This document shows, piece after piece, positions 6,919-14,981 of a stretch of DNA of 64,000 bases (positions within the stretch are counted from its first letter, which is position 1; each line of letters opens with the position of its first letter). The notes under the pieces are model-generated. The model was not told the DNA's origin and searched no databases. It saw nothing but the letters and a program-made list of their open reading frames with translations. Origin of the DNA: JBBQNJ01 sp038329845. GTDB lineage: Bacteria > Planctomycetota > Phycisphaerae > Tepidisphaerales > Tepidisphaeraceae. The stretch spans positions 1-64,000 of the forward strand of contig JBBQNJ010000018.1 in the NCBI GenBank assembly GCA_038329845.1. The letters are read 5' to 3'. The translations under genes were made by a program, and so were the position numbers.

Positions 6919-9000
6919 ATGGAGCCAATCCATCAGCAATACGGGGATTATCGCATCCTCGGGCCCCTCGGAGCGGGGGGGATGGGCAGGGTCTTTCAGG
7001 CCGAGCATATCCATCTTAAGAAGACCTACGCCCTGAAGGTATTGTCGCCGGATTTGTCGGGCGATGAGGGATTTATTCAGAGATTCCATGATGAAGCCCG
7101 GGTGATGGCCGAGCTGCGCCATCCGAATATTGTCGGCGTGCATTACATGGGCCAGCAGGGGATCGAATATTTCCTGGTGATGGACCTGATCTCCGGTCCG
7201 GGGGGCGAACCGCTGAGCCTGGAGAAGTACCTGCGCACGAGTCCGGATTCGCGGGTTCCCGAGCCGATCGCGCGGGAATGGGCCGGGCAGATCGCCCGGG
7301 CCTTGGCCTATGCGCATGGTCGCGGGGTGATCCATCGCGATCTCAAGCCGGACAACATCCTCGTGGATGCCGATAACACGCTGCGGCTGACCGACTTTGG
7401 GCTGGCCAAGGCGATCGGTGCCGAGGCACTGAGCCGGCAAATGCATCATTCGCTTGCGGGGGTGGGCACCGGCCGGGGTGATTATTCTGGGGGGATCGAT
7501 CCCAATGTGAGCCTTACCGGCATGGCGACGATGGCCGGTCCAAGGGCGGGCGGATCGGGGGGATCGAGTGCGCGGGGGGGGGCTGGGGGATCGGGCGGCT
7601 CGGTTTCGCCGGTGGGGACGTTGGATTACATGTCGCCCGAGCAACGTGAGGGGGGCGAAGTGGATCAGCGGACGGACCTCTATGCGTTCGGGGTGGTGTT
7701 GTATCGGATGCTCACCGGGCGGCGACCGAGCGGGCTCGAGAAGCCCAGCGAAGTGGTGAAGGGTTTGCCCGCGGCCTGGGATGCGATGGTGGGCAAGTGT
7801 CTGCGCCATGATCCATCCGAGCGTTATGCGGGCGCTAAGGTGTTCCTGGCGGACCTGGAACGGTCGTTCAGCGTGAAGCCGGCGGTCGCGCCGCCGGCGG
7901 TGCCGACCCCGGCACCGACCCCGACCCCGATCCCGGCCCCGGCGCCGCGAATCGCAGCGCCCCCGCTCGCCCCTCGCGTCGTGGCGCCGGTTGCTCTGAC
8001 GGCGGTGCCCGCCGCCAAGGGACGATTGTGGATCGGCGTCGTTTTGGTGATCTTTCTGCTGATCGGCGTGGCGGCGGTGGTGTTGAAACTGTCGGGGGAA
8101 AAGCCGGCCGTGACGCAGATCGTCAATGTGGGGAACATCAACGCGACGCCGGTGGTGTCGCCGCAAGAGAAGCCGGCGGCGCCGGTCGATCCGCTGGCGG
8201 CGATGAGCGTCGAGAAGCTGCGCCAATACATTGCCGATCGCCTGCCGTTGCGATCGTTGACGGTGGGCGGCGTGGGCGAGCCGGTCAAGCTCGCCGGGCC
8301 GGTGCTGAATGAGGCCGAACTGCGGGCGTTGAAGACCGTCTATCAGCCGGTGCGGGGCCGGATGGATTTTTCCGAAGTGATCGTTGCGCCTGAACAGGTG
8401 GTGCAGAAGGTCTATTCCGAGCTGCGTTCGCTGGGGGTGACCGGGGCGGTTGACGCCCCGCAGGCGCAGAAGCTTCGCGTGGCGTTCGATGCGGGTCCGC
8501 GGGTCTCGACGGCACAGATTTTCGCCCTCGCCCAACGTTACGTAAGCGATCCGGCGCTGATCGATGTGGCGGCGCGCGAGCCGGCGCCGGTCGTCGTCGC
8601 CGACGTGATGCCGGCGCTGAAGAAGCACGTCCCGGCGTCGCTGGTGATCGAGCCGCCGCAATTGGGCAGGCGGGCGCGGATCAGCGGGGCGCTGATGGAC
8701 AACGAGGAACTGCGTGAGCTGCAAGACCGGCTCGGCGCGATCGCGTCGGGGGTCGATTTCGATGTTCGCCCGGATCCGCAGGCGGTGGCCCGCGAGGTTC
8801 GCGGCACGCTGATCGCCGCCGGGCTGACGGATGCTGATGTCAAGCCATTTTTGCGGGCCGGGCATTGGAAGTTGCAGATCAGCTACACCCGCCCGGGAGC
8901 CGACTCGATCAAGGCGCGGGTGACGGAATTGTGCATGCGGTCGCTGGTCAATCCCGAGTCATTGACGCTTTACGAATATGCTCCGCGACCAGGGAAATAA
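6919..9000 (+). CDS. Transmembrane serine/threonine protein kinase with a C-terminal sensor-like region
   Basis: 693 residues from the ATG at 6919; a TTG at 6889 would add 10 residues. The kinase domain is complete: glycine loop LGAGGMGRVF, ALK lysine, HRDLKPDN catalytic loop, DFG, and the APE-region sequence SPEQ. An insertion of about 70 Gly/Ser-rich residues lies between DFG and the activation-segment end. A Pro-Ala-Thr linker leads to one membrane helix (LWIGVVLVIFLLIGVAAVVL, about residues 370-390). The outer part has two similar modules, each with a charged helix, a [AK]LAGPVLNEAEL or RISGALMDNEEL strand-turn and a closing strand, resembling BON or ring-building folds; that is inference. 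It points the same way as the lipoprotein cluster 80 nt downstream and may sense the envelope. Confidence 0.9.
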   Translation: MEPIHQQYGDYRILGPLGAGGMGRVFQAEHIHLKKTYALKVLSPDLSGDEGFIQRFHDEARVMAELRHPNIVGVHYMGQQGIEYFLVMDLISGPGGEPLSLEKYLRTSPDSRVPEPIAREWAGQIARALAYAHGRGVIHRDLKPDNILVDADNTLRLTDFGLAKAIGAEALSRQMHHSLAGVGTGRGDYSGGIDPNVSLTGMATMAGPRAGGSGGSSARGGAGGSGGSVSPVGTLDYMSPEQREGGEVDQRTDLYAFGVVLYRMLTGRRPSGLEKPSEVVKGLPAAWDAMVGKCLRHDPSERYAGAKVFLADLERSFSVKPAVAPPAVPTPAPTPTPIPAPAPRIAAPPLAPRVVAPVALTAVPAAKGRLWIGVVLVIFLLIGVAAVVLKLSGEKPAVTQIVNVGNINATPVVSPQEKPAAPVDPLAAMSVEKLRQYIADRLPLRSLTVGGVGEPVKLAGPVLNEAELRALKTVYQPVRGRMDFSEVIVAPEQVVQKVYSELRSLGVTGAVDAPQAQKLRVAFDAGPRVSTAQIFALAQRYVSDPALIDVAAREPAPVVVADVMPALKKHVPASLVIEPPQLGRRARISGALMDNEELRELQDRLGAIASGVDFDVRPDPQAVAREVRGTLIAAGLTDADVKPFLRAGHWKLQISYTRPGADSIKARVTELCMRSLVNPESLTLYEYAPRPGK

Positions 9001-9079
9001 ATCAGGCTATAGTTTGGGGTTCCGCCGGCGAAGTCGCCGCTCGGAAACGACCCATCATCATCCACGAAGGAAGGACATC

Positions 9080-9733
9080 ATGCTCGGATCGAAGAATTGG
9101 CGGAATGGACCCTTGGCGACGGCGGCGCTGGCGGCGGGGCTGCTGATCGGCGCGCCGACCGGGTGCAGCGCTCCCGAGGGAGACACCGGCGGGCGGGCCA
9201 GCGTTTATGACACCACGTCGGCCGAGCGCCAGGACGGGCGGGCGAACCTGGCTTCGCTGACGCAGTTGTCCGACGAAGCGGTGACGGCGATCGTCCAGAG
9301 CGTTTATGATCTTCCGGCCTCGGCGCCGACGGAAACGCAGAAGTGGGTCTTCGCCGTCGGGGACCTGATGAACAAGACGGGCACGCCGACGACCGACTTC
9401 GAAATGTTCCAGGTCCGGGTTCGCAACGGATTGATCAACTCCAAGCGGATGCGCGAACACTTCATCGTGATCGCCGATCCCGGGCGGGTGCAGTCGTTGC
9501 TGAACAAGTTCCAGGGCGCGCCTAAGGGGAGCTTGATCCAGGACGACGCCGGCGCCCGCGGCGCCTCGGCGGCGCGATATGATCCGGCGAAGATGTACGT
9601 GTTGAACGGGGAGTTCTACGAAGCGACGCGCACTGGCAAGAGCCAGTATCTGCTGTCGTTCCAGATCATGCACCTGGGGACCGGCGAGATCGCCATGACC
9701 AAGGACATGGACCTGGCTCAGATACGCAAGTAA
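9080..9733 (+). CDS. LpoB-like lipoprotein (penicillin-binding-protein activator family)
   Basis: 217 residues from the ATG at 9080, which has a GAAGGAAGGA ribosome site. The N-terminus is a lipoprotein signal ending in a PTGC box (Pro at -3 is atypical). The C-terminal half matches the CsgG/LpoB fold pattern: a strand with KMYVLNGEFYEATRTG, then YLLSFQIMHLGTGEIAM and a final charged KDMDLAQIRK, close to the LpoB ending E-K-E-I-R-K. LpoB activates a bifunctional peptidoglycan synthase from the outer membrane in gammaproteobacteria. The next gene encodes a second member, followed by COG3014-like and YcfL-like genes, which supports the assignment. The actual partner here is unknown. Confidence 0.75.
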   Translation: MLGSKNWRNGPLATAALAAGLLIGAPTGCSAPEGDTGGRASVYDTTSAERQDGRANLASLTQLSDEAVTAIVQSVYDLPASAPTETQKWVFAVGDLMNKTGTPTTDFEMFQVRVRNGLINSKRMREHFIVIADPGRVQSLLNKFQGAPKGSLIQDDAGARGASAARYDPAKMYVLNGEFYEATRTGKSQYLLSFQIMHLGTGEIAMTKDMDLAQIRK

Positions 9734-9759
9734 GCGAACTACCCCGAAAGGAGCTGGCC

Positions 9760-10335
9760 ATGCGGATTGCGTGCATCGCGTGCGGATTGATGATCGGGTT
9801 GATCGGCTGCGCCCAGGCGACGTATGCGCCGGAGAAATCGACGCGGCTGACGGCCGATGATTACGTCTATGTCGTCTCCGAGACTGCCGCGAAGTTGCAG
9901 GACAGCGATTTTCTTAAGCAGCGCGGCCCGGATTCTCCCCGGGCGGTGATCAACATCACCAAGGTCGAAAACCTGACGACCGATCTGATCCCCGAGGCCG
10001 AGCAGTGGATGTTTCTGATCAACGTGCGAAACGCTCCGGCGATGAGCAAGCTATCGCAGATGAAGAACTTCGTGTTCCAGGTTCCGCCCGAGCAGCTGGC
10101 GAGAATCCGCAAGAAGTTCCCGTCGGCGGGAAGCTCGGCGATGACGCCGACGTACATCATGGGTGCCACGTTCCGTTCGGGCACGCGCTCGGCCAAGGGT
10201 GCCAGCGGTTTCGCCGAGGATCGCACCGAGCAATACCAGTTGGATTACCGCATCACCGCGCTGCCGGGCGGGGAGCTGGTCTGGAGTTCGACGGTCGAAT
10301 TCAAGCGGGCGGCGAAAGGGAATTTGATCGACTGA
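9760..10335 (+). CDS. Second LpoB-like lipoprotein
   Basis: 191 residues with a clear lipobox (LIGC, Cys17). Following the N-terminal linker it carries a CsgG/LpoB-like domain: RAVINITKVENLT at the first strand, an MKNFVFQVPPEQLARIRKKF helix segment, PTYIMGATFRSG and YQLDYRITALPGGELVWSS near the end. It is divergent from the upstream paralogue, so the pair is an old duplication. An AAAGGAG ribosome site precedes the ATG, and the 26-nt gap to the previous gene indicates one mRNA. Probable periplasm-facing outer-membrane lipoprotein; the partner is not identifiable from sequence. Confidence 0.72.
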   Translation: MRIACIACGLMIGLIGCAQATYAPEKSTRLTADDYVYVVSETAAKLQDSDFLKQRGPDSPRAVINITKVENLTTDLIPEAEQWMFLINVRNAPAMSKLSQMKNFVFQVPPEQLARIRKKFPSAGSSAMTPTYIMGATFRSGTRSAKGASGFAEDRTEQYQLDYRITALPGGELVWSSTVEFKRAAKGNLID

Positions 10336-10389
10336 ATAATCCGCGTGCGGCGAGGATCGCCGGGCGCGGCCGAGGCCCAAAGTGAAAAA

Positions 10390-10427
10390 GTTCGTCCGCG
10401 CGAACGGTTCTCGCGGACGGTGCGAAC
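10390..10427 (+). promoter_or_regulatory. Intercistronic hairpin
   Basis: GTCCGCG (10394-10400) pairs with CGCGGAC (10412-10418), with outer GTTC/GAAC pairing, in the 116-nt gap before the COG3014-like gene. It lacks a T run, so it is more likely an mRNA-processing or stability element than a terminator. Confidence 0.4.
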
Positions 10428-10451
10428 GCATTTCAACGAAAGGGAGCCGTG

Positions 10452-12155
10452 ATGAAACGATCGACGCTGATCGTGCTGATTGCCCTGGCGACGGGGCTGG
10501 CGTTAGTCACCGGGTGCCAGGACGCCAAGCGGACCGACATGATGACGAGTCTACAGGCCGGAGAACTCGGCAGGGCCCGGCTCGCAGTCGAGGCCGGCGG
10601 GGAGCCTAAAAAGGAGGATCGCAACTATCTTCTGCAGAAGGTTCGTATCGGGATTCTGACGCTCGCCGATGGATATGCCTATTCCGAAGACCCGCGGGTG
10701 GTGAGCATCTTCGAGATTCTTCGCACCCAAGGCTTGAATAAGGACAAGACTGTCAATGCCGTATTTTTGAATGACGGGGTGACGATCTGGAAGGGCGAGC
10801 CGTTCGAGCAGGCGTTGACGCTGGCGTACATCGCCGAGCATTTCGCGGTGCTGGGCGACTGGGGCAACGTCCGCGCTGCGGCGATGAGTTCACTGTTTCC
10901 GCTGAAGAGCTTCGCCAGCAAGCCGGGAGAAAATCTGTCTCCCGAGCAGCTCGCGGCCAAGGCCAACCAGGCCAAGACCGATGAGGAAAAGAATCTGAAG
11001 TCCGGGTACAAGGTCGCCGAGACCGATTTCGTGCTGGGGTATCTGCTGACGGGGATTGCCAATCAGCAACTCGCCCGCGGCAGCGGCGATTCATCGCGTC
11101 TGGATGAGGCGATGGATTACTACGCCGGGGCGGTGAAGGTCGATCCGTCGATCAAGCCGGTGGTCGAGCAGCTTCGCGGCGGGGAGTACAACACGATCCT
11201 CATCGTCGATTTCGGGCTGGGACCTGAAAAGTACGGACGGGGTCCGGACAATGCGATCGCCGATTTTCGTCCGCGAACGCAATCGGACAGTCGTGAGGCG
11301 CAAGTGCAGATTAACGGCTCGGCCGCGGTGGCATTCCCCGTGGCCTGTGACGTGAACAAGATGGCGATGGACCACAAATGGAAGAATCTTGAGGATGTGC
11401 GGCTGGTCAAGAGCGTGGTGGGCACCGGGATGACCGTGGCGGGGACGGCGATGATGGCGCAGAACCAGAGCAGCGAGATGGCGATGGCTGGGGCGGGGTT
11501 GGCGCTGATCGGGTTGCTCGCCAAGGCCAACGCACACGCGGCGGTGGATTACGCCGAGGTGGTTCCGCAGCGAACATACGTGATCCCGCTGCAAATCGAA
11601 GAGCAGAACACCACGGTGAGCCTGACGGTGGGCAACGCCAGGATGGTGCTGGCGGGGCTGGCGCCGCCGGATGAGGATCAAGGCGCGCAGGTCCGCAATG
11701 TGCGGCTGTTCGCCCCGCCCCCGGCGTGGGCCGTCAGCGGAAAAATCCTCTACTGCAATGATTACGCGCCGCTGGCGTGCAATGTAATGCTTCCGTACAT
11801 CCTGGGCGGGGAGTGCGTCTGCCCGCCCAGTGCCGAAGCGCTCAGCCGGTATCAGCAGGCCGGGTTTCTCTCGGGGATGACGCTGGGTGAACTCGAATCG
11901 CTCTACCGCGATGAGAAGATCACCTGGACGATCCAGGATGAAAAAGGTTCGCCCAAACTGCACGTGCTGGAGGGCGGGACGAGCCTGCTGTGTCCTTTGC
12001 CGGGAACGACCGGATTTGCGCGGCTGTTCGGTCAGCGACATGGGCCTTACGCTGCCAAATCCCCGCGCGTGCAGGAACTGGCACGGCGCTGCGCTGCGGA
12101 AATTCGCCAGCATCAATCGGCGCCGGCGGGCGGTGTCGTCAGCGCCGGACGTTGA
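10452..12155 (+). CDS. COG3014-like lipoprotein
   Basis: 567 residues from the ATG at 10452, 5 nt after an AAGGGAG ribosome site. Signal peptide with lipobox VTGC. The first 250 residues are helical with TPR-like pattern (NYLLQKVRIGILTLADGYAY, LDEAMDYYAGAVKVDP); a glycine-rich hydrophobic segment near residues 315-360 (VVGTGMTVAGTAMMAQN) follows, then beta-rich sequence. This matches my recollection of COG3014, an uncharacterised lipoprotein family encoded beside lpoB and ycfL in Vibrio and relatives. The same neighbours occur here. Function unknown; an accessory role in the Lpo system is inferred from context. Confidence 0.65.
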   Translation: MKRSTLIVLIALATGLALVTGCQDAKRTDMMTSLQAGELGRARLAVEAGGEPKKEDRNYLLQKVRIGILTLADGYAYSEDPRVVSIFEILRTQGLNKDKTVNAVFLNDGVTIWKGEPFEQALTLAYIAEHFAVLGDWGNVRAAAMSSLFPLKSFASKPGENLSPEQLAAKANQAKTDEEKNLKSGYKVAETDFVLGYLLTGIANQQLARGSGDSSRLDEAMDYYAGAVKVDPSIKPVVEQLRGGEYNTILIVDFGLGPEKYGRGPDNAIADFRPRTQSDSREAQVQINGSAAVAFPVACDVNKMAMDHKWKNLEDVRLVKSVVGTGMTVAGTAMMAQNQSSEMAMAGAGLALIGLLAKANAHAAVDYAEVVPQRTYVIPLQIEEQNTTVSLTVGNARMVLAGLAPPDEDQGAQVRNVRLFAPPPAWAVSGKILYCNDYAPLACNVMLPYILGGECVCPPSAEALSRYQQAGFLSGMTLGELESLYRDEKITWTIQDEKGSPKLHVLEGGTSLLCPLPGTTGFARLFGQRHGPYAAKSPRVQELARRCAAEIRQHQSAPAGGVVSAGR

Positions 12156-12199
12156 GCCGGCGCGGGATCGTGACATGACCTTATGAAGGAGATTTTCTT

Positions 12200-12646
12200 A
12201 TGCGTCCCAGCTTGTTTTCGATCGTGTCGTTGTCGGGTTTTGTATTGTTGAGCGGAATGCTTATCGGGTGCGATTCGTCCAAAGCGCCGCGGACGCCCGC
12301 CGGCGATCCGCTGTCGTCCAGCGGTTATCCCAAGGTGCAGGTGATCGGGCCGCAGAACATGTGGCCGGGTGAGCGCCTGGACAGCTGGCTGTTTATTTCC
12401 TCGCCGATCGTCACCCCGGGGACCGAGCGCTCGATGATGCAGGTGGAATACCCGGTCCGCTCCAAGGCCGTGAAGAATATCCATGTGCAGTACCAGTTCG
12501 AGTTCTTTGACGCCTCGGGGCGTAAACTCGGCGAGAGCGGCTGGCACTTCGTTACGCTGCCCCCGCGCACCGATACCCGCATGAACGGCACGGCGCTGGA
12601 CCCGGCCGCCGTCGATTGGCGACTGAACATCAAGTCGGCCGAGTAA
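12200..12646 (+). CDS. YcfL-like (DUF1425) lipoprotein
   Basis: 148 residues with lipobox LIGC and Asp at the next position. The C-terminal 80 residues match the DUF1425/YcfL pattern: a strand with IHVQYQFEFFDASGRKL, a WHFVTLPPRTDTRM turn and a final strand DWRLNIK. In E. coli ycfL is directly upstream of lpoB. A clear AAGGAG ribosome site precedes the ATG. It closes the four-lipoprotein cluster; immediately after its stop codon a 73-bp tandem repeat begins. Confidence 0.78.
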   Translation: MRPSLFSIVSLSGFVLLSGMLIGCDSSKAPRTPAGDPLSSSGYPKVQVIGPQNMWPGERLDSWLFISSPIVTPGTERSMMQVEYPVRSKAVKNIHVQYQFEFFDASGRKLGESGWHFVTLPPRTDTRMNGTALDPAAVDWRLNIKSAE

Positions 12647-12940
12647 CCGGCGCTCCGGATCAAGCGGCGTGGCCGCGCGCCGGGGCCTTGGCGGGTGACG
12701 TTGTTCGCCCGCGCGGAGTGGCCCTTGCGGATCACGCGACGTGGCCCCGCTCCGGCAGCTTCGGCGGATAGCGCAGCCAGACGCGCGGCGGTGCCCTTGC
12801 AGATTAGGCGACGTGGTCGCGTGCCGGCAGCCTCGTCCGATCGCGTGGTCAGTTCGCGCAGCGGTGCCTTGGCGGGCGGCGGTTCGCCCGCGCGGGGATC
12901 GGCGCAGCAGCGCGATCGGCGCCGCGTACTGAATTGGGAG
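12645..12940. repeat. 73-bp degenerate tandem repeat filling the intergenic spacer
   Basis: Four units begin at 12645, 12718, 12791 and 12864, exactly 73 bp apart. Shared blocks include a GTGCCCTTGCGGAT-like start, GCGACGTGG, and either CTCCGGCAGCTTCG or GTTCGCCCGCGCGG. Units are 60-75 percent alike by eye and GC-rich. The repeat starts at the YcfL gene's stop codon and ends just before the ribosome site of the next gene. The unit is not a multiple of three, and no frame is conserved, so it is non-coding. Confidence 0.75.
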
Positions 12941-12947
12941 ACACCTT

Positions 12948-14981
12948 ATGCGCACGATACTCACAACGATGGTCGCGTTTCTCGGGCTTGCGTCGATGTC
13001 GCTGGGCCAAAAATCGGCCCCGACGCCGTTGGCCAACGACGCGCCGCGCGGACCGGACCTTAAGGCTTTCGACGCGATCTACCAGGCCGCCGGCGAACCG
13101 CGGATCCTTGTTCTGGTCAATCCCATCGCCGCCAACTTCCAGCGCGGCGGGGGGATCGGCCAGGCCCCGGGTGCCTCGGCCGACATCGTCGGCAACGTCG
13201 GTCGAAATGTCCCGGCGGGCGTCGAGACGGCGGTGCTGGACACCACCGGCGTGGCCGAAATGCTCAAGCAGCGAATCGAAGAGACGCTGCTGGCGGCCGA
13301 TGCCCAGGTGGTCAGCCTCGACGCCATGGCCGAGCGCGATCGCCGCGAGTTCGCGCTGCTCAAGGCGCGCAACCTCGAGGAAGCCGCCAGGCTCCTGGCG
13401 ACCAAGGTCAACGCCGACCTGGTGCTGAACGTGCGAATGCTGGCATCGGATGCGGTCAATCGACAGGGGGCGCGCTACCGCGTGACGTTCGAGACGCTGA
13501 AGGTCGCCAGTGGATCGAAGATCACCGGCTACGCCTTCGATTGGCGCGAAGGCACCACCGCCGAATGGATCAAGGCTTATGCCAACGAGATCACGACCAA
13601 GTGGTTCAATCAGCTTGGCGAGCAGTACCTTCGGCCCGGCGGGGATGCGATGCGCTACGCGGTGCGTCTGATCGGGGTGCGCGACGTGGCGGCGCTGCGA
13701 CATGCCGAGCAGGCGATGGGCAAGATGCCGGGAGTCAAGAAGGTGATCGCCCGCCAGACCGCCACGGGAAGCAAGGACGCCGTCGCCGAGTTTGATCTTC
13801 GTTACCAGGGTTCGCTGCTGTCGCTGGCCGCCGACCTTCAGGAGTTCGCGTCGAAGGAACTGGGGATGGTGGTGGACACCGGCAACGCCGTGCAGGGATC
13901 GCTGACGCTGATCGCGCGGGCCGGTCAGCCCCCGGGGCCGTGGCGCGAGATGATCAAGGCCGACAGCGAACTGCTGAAAAAATTCCAGGAAGCGTATGTT
14001 CGACGCGGATCGCCACGGGTTGCGGTAATGGTGAACCGGGAATATCACGACCGCGATCGGCGCGAGCGAGACGCGGTGAGTGCGGCGAATCCGACGACGC
14101 AATCGAGCGGCGCTGGGACGGTCGCGGGGGCCGGCGGCGCTGCCAGCAGCGCCGGGGCGATGGTGACGATCAACTTCGCGCCCAACGGGATCGCCGCGAA
14201 CACCGGGGGAACTCCCGGCGGCGATGGCGCGGGGGTCCGCACGTCGGATCGCCCGGCCCGGCGCTGGGATGCCGATCCGCTGGATAGCCGGCGCATGGAG
14301 GATTACCTGTTCAAGCGGATGATCAAGCCGCTACGCATTACGGCGATCGACCCCAACGCCGCGCGGGCCAAGCTCGCCGACGAAATCAAGAAAGAAACCG
14401 CCGTTTTCGAGGAAAACGAGCTGGTTTTCCTGCTCTCGCGTGCCGCCGACGCCGAGGTGGTGATCCACGGCGTGGGACGTATGCGCACTGCGGCGCCCGG
14501 TGTCGCCGAGCCGAAGGTTCAGGACGAGATCGTGTACACGTTCCGCGCGGTCAACCCCGGCACGGGCGCGGTGATCGCGGCGGACGGGGTGAGCATTCCC
14601 CTCGAGGATCACCGGCTGGATGACGCCGGCCTCGAGGCCGCCGCCGATTACATCGCGGGGAACCTGGCCGTGCAGATGCTCGAGCAGTGGACCCCGCCGA
14701 CCAATCTCACGGTCACGGTCAGCAACGTGCGCACGGCCCGCGAGGTAGCGGCGATCATGAACTTCTTCCAGGACAAGTTGGGCGTTCGCAACCTGGCGTT
14801 CAAGAGCCACGAATCGGGCAAGGAAGGCGGGCTGGGCGTGTTTACCTGCCAGTACATGTCGCCCAGCAATGAGCTGGTGGACGCGATCACCAAGATCCGC
14901 GCCGATGAGCTTCCGTTCGCCCTCGAGGCGCACAGCATCACCCCCGAGACGATCAGTTTCAAACTGCGCGAGGCGAACTGA
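12948..14981 (+). CDS. Secreted protein with an internal A-B-A-B duplication
   Basis: 677 residues; N-terminal signal peptide (MRTILTTMVAFLGLASMSLG, then Q). I do not recognise a named family. Two similar halves can be seen. The A modules share GEPRILVLVN (about residue 48) and GSPRVAVMVN (about 355), each followed later by a helix-strand with VNADLVLNVRM or ADAEVVIHGVGRM. The B modules share RYAVRLIGVRDVAAL... and LTVTVSNVRTAREVAAI..., then a GMPGVKKV or LGVRNLAF strand. The halves are separated by a Gly/Ala-rich linker. A GGGAGA ribosome site precedes the ATG. Cotranscription with the Lpo-type cluster is likely. Its last 23 nt overlap the convergent permease gene. Confidence 0.72.
   Translation: MRTILTTMVAFLGLASMSLGQKSAPTPLANDAPRGPDLKAFDAIYQAAGEPRILVLVNPIAANFQRGGGIGQAPGASADIVGNVGRNVPAGVETAVLDTTGVAEMLKQRIEETLLAADAQVVSLDAMAERDRREFALLKARNLEEAARLLATKVNADLVLNVRMLASDAVNRQGARYRVTFETLKVASGSKITGYAFDWREGTTAEWIKAYANEITTKWFNQLGEQYLRPGGDAMRYAVRLIGVRDVAALRHAEQAMGKMPGVKKVIARQTATGSKDAVAEFDLRYQGSLLSLAADLQEFASKELGMVVDTGNAVQGSLTLIARAGQPPGPWREMIKADSELLKKFQEAYVRRGSPRVAVMVNREYHDRDRRERDAVSAANPTTQSSGAGTVAGAGGAASSAGAMVTINFAPNGIAANTGGTPGGDGAGVRTSDRPARRWDADPLDSRRMEDYLFKRMIKPLRITAIDPNAARAKLADEIKKETAVFEENELVFLLSRAADAEVVIHGVGRMRTAAPGVAEPKVQDEIVYTFRAVNPGTGAVIAADGVSIPLEDHRLDDAGLEAAADYIAGNLAVQMLEQWTPPTNLTVTVSNVRTAREVAAIMNFFQDKLGVRNLAFKSHESGKEGGLGVFTCQYMSPSNELVDAITKIRADELPFALEAHSITPETISFKLREAN

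Noticed and set aside
6859..8865. 668-codon minus-strand open frame across the kinase gene
   Set aside because: It is the mirror of the kinase gene in GC-rich DNA, with His/Arg-rich low-complexity sequence and no motif. The kinase motifs on the plus strand are complete.
12661..12940. Small coding frame in the 73-bp repeats
   Set aside because: The unit is not a multiple of three and no frame is conserved between units.
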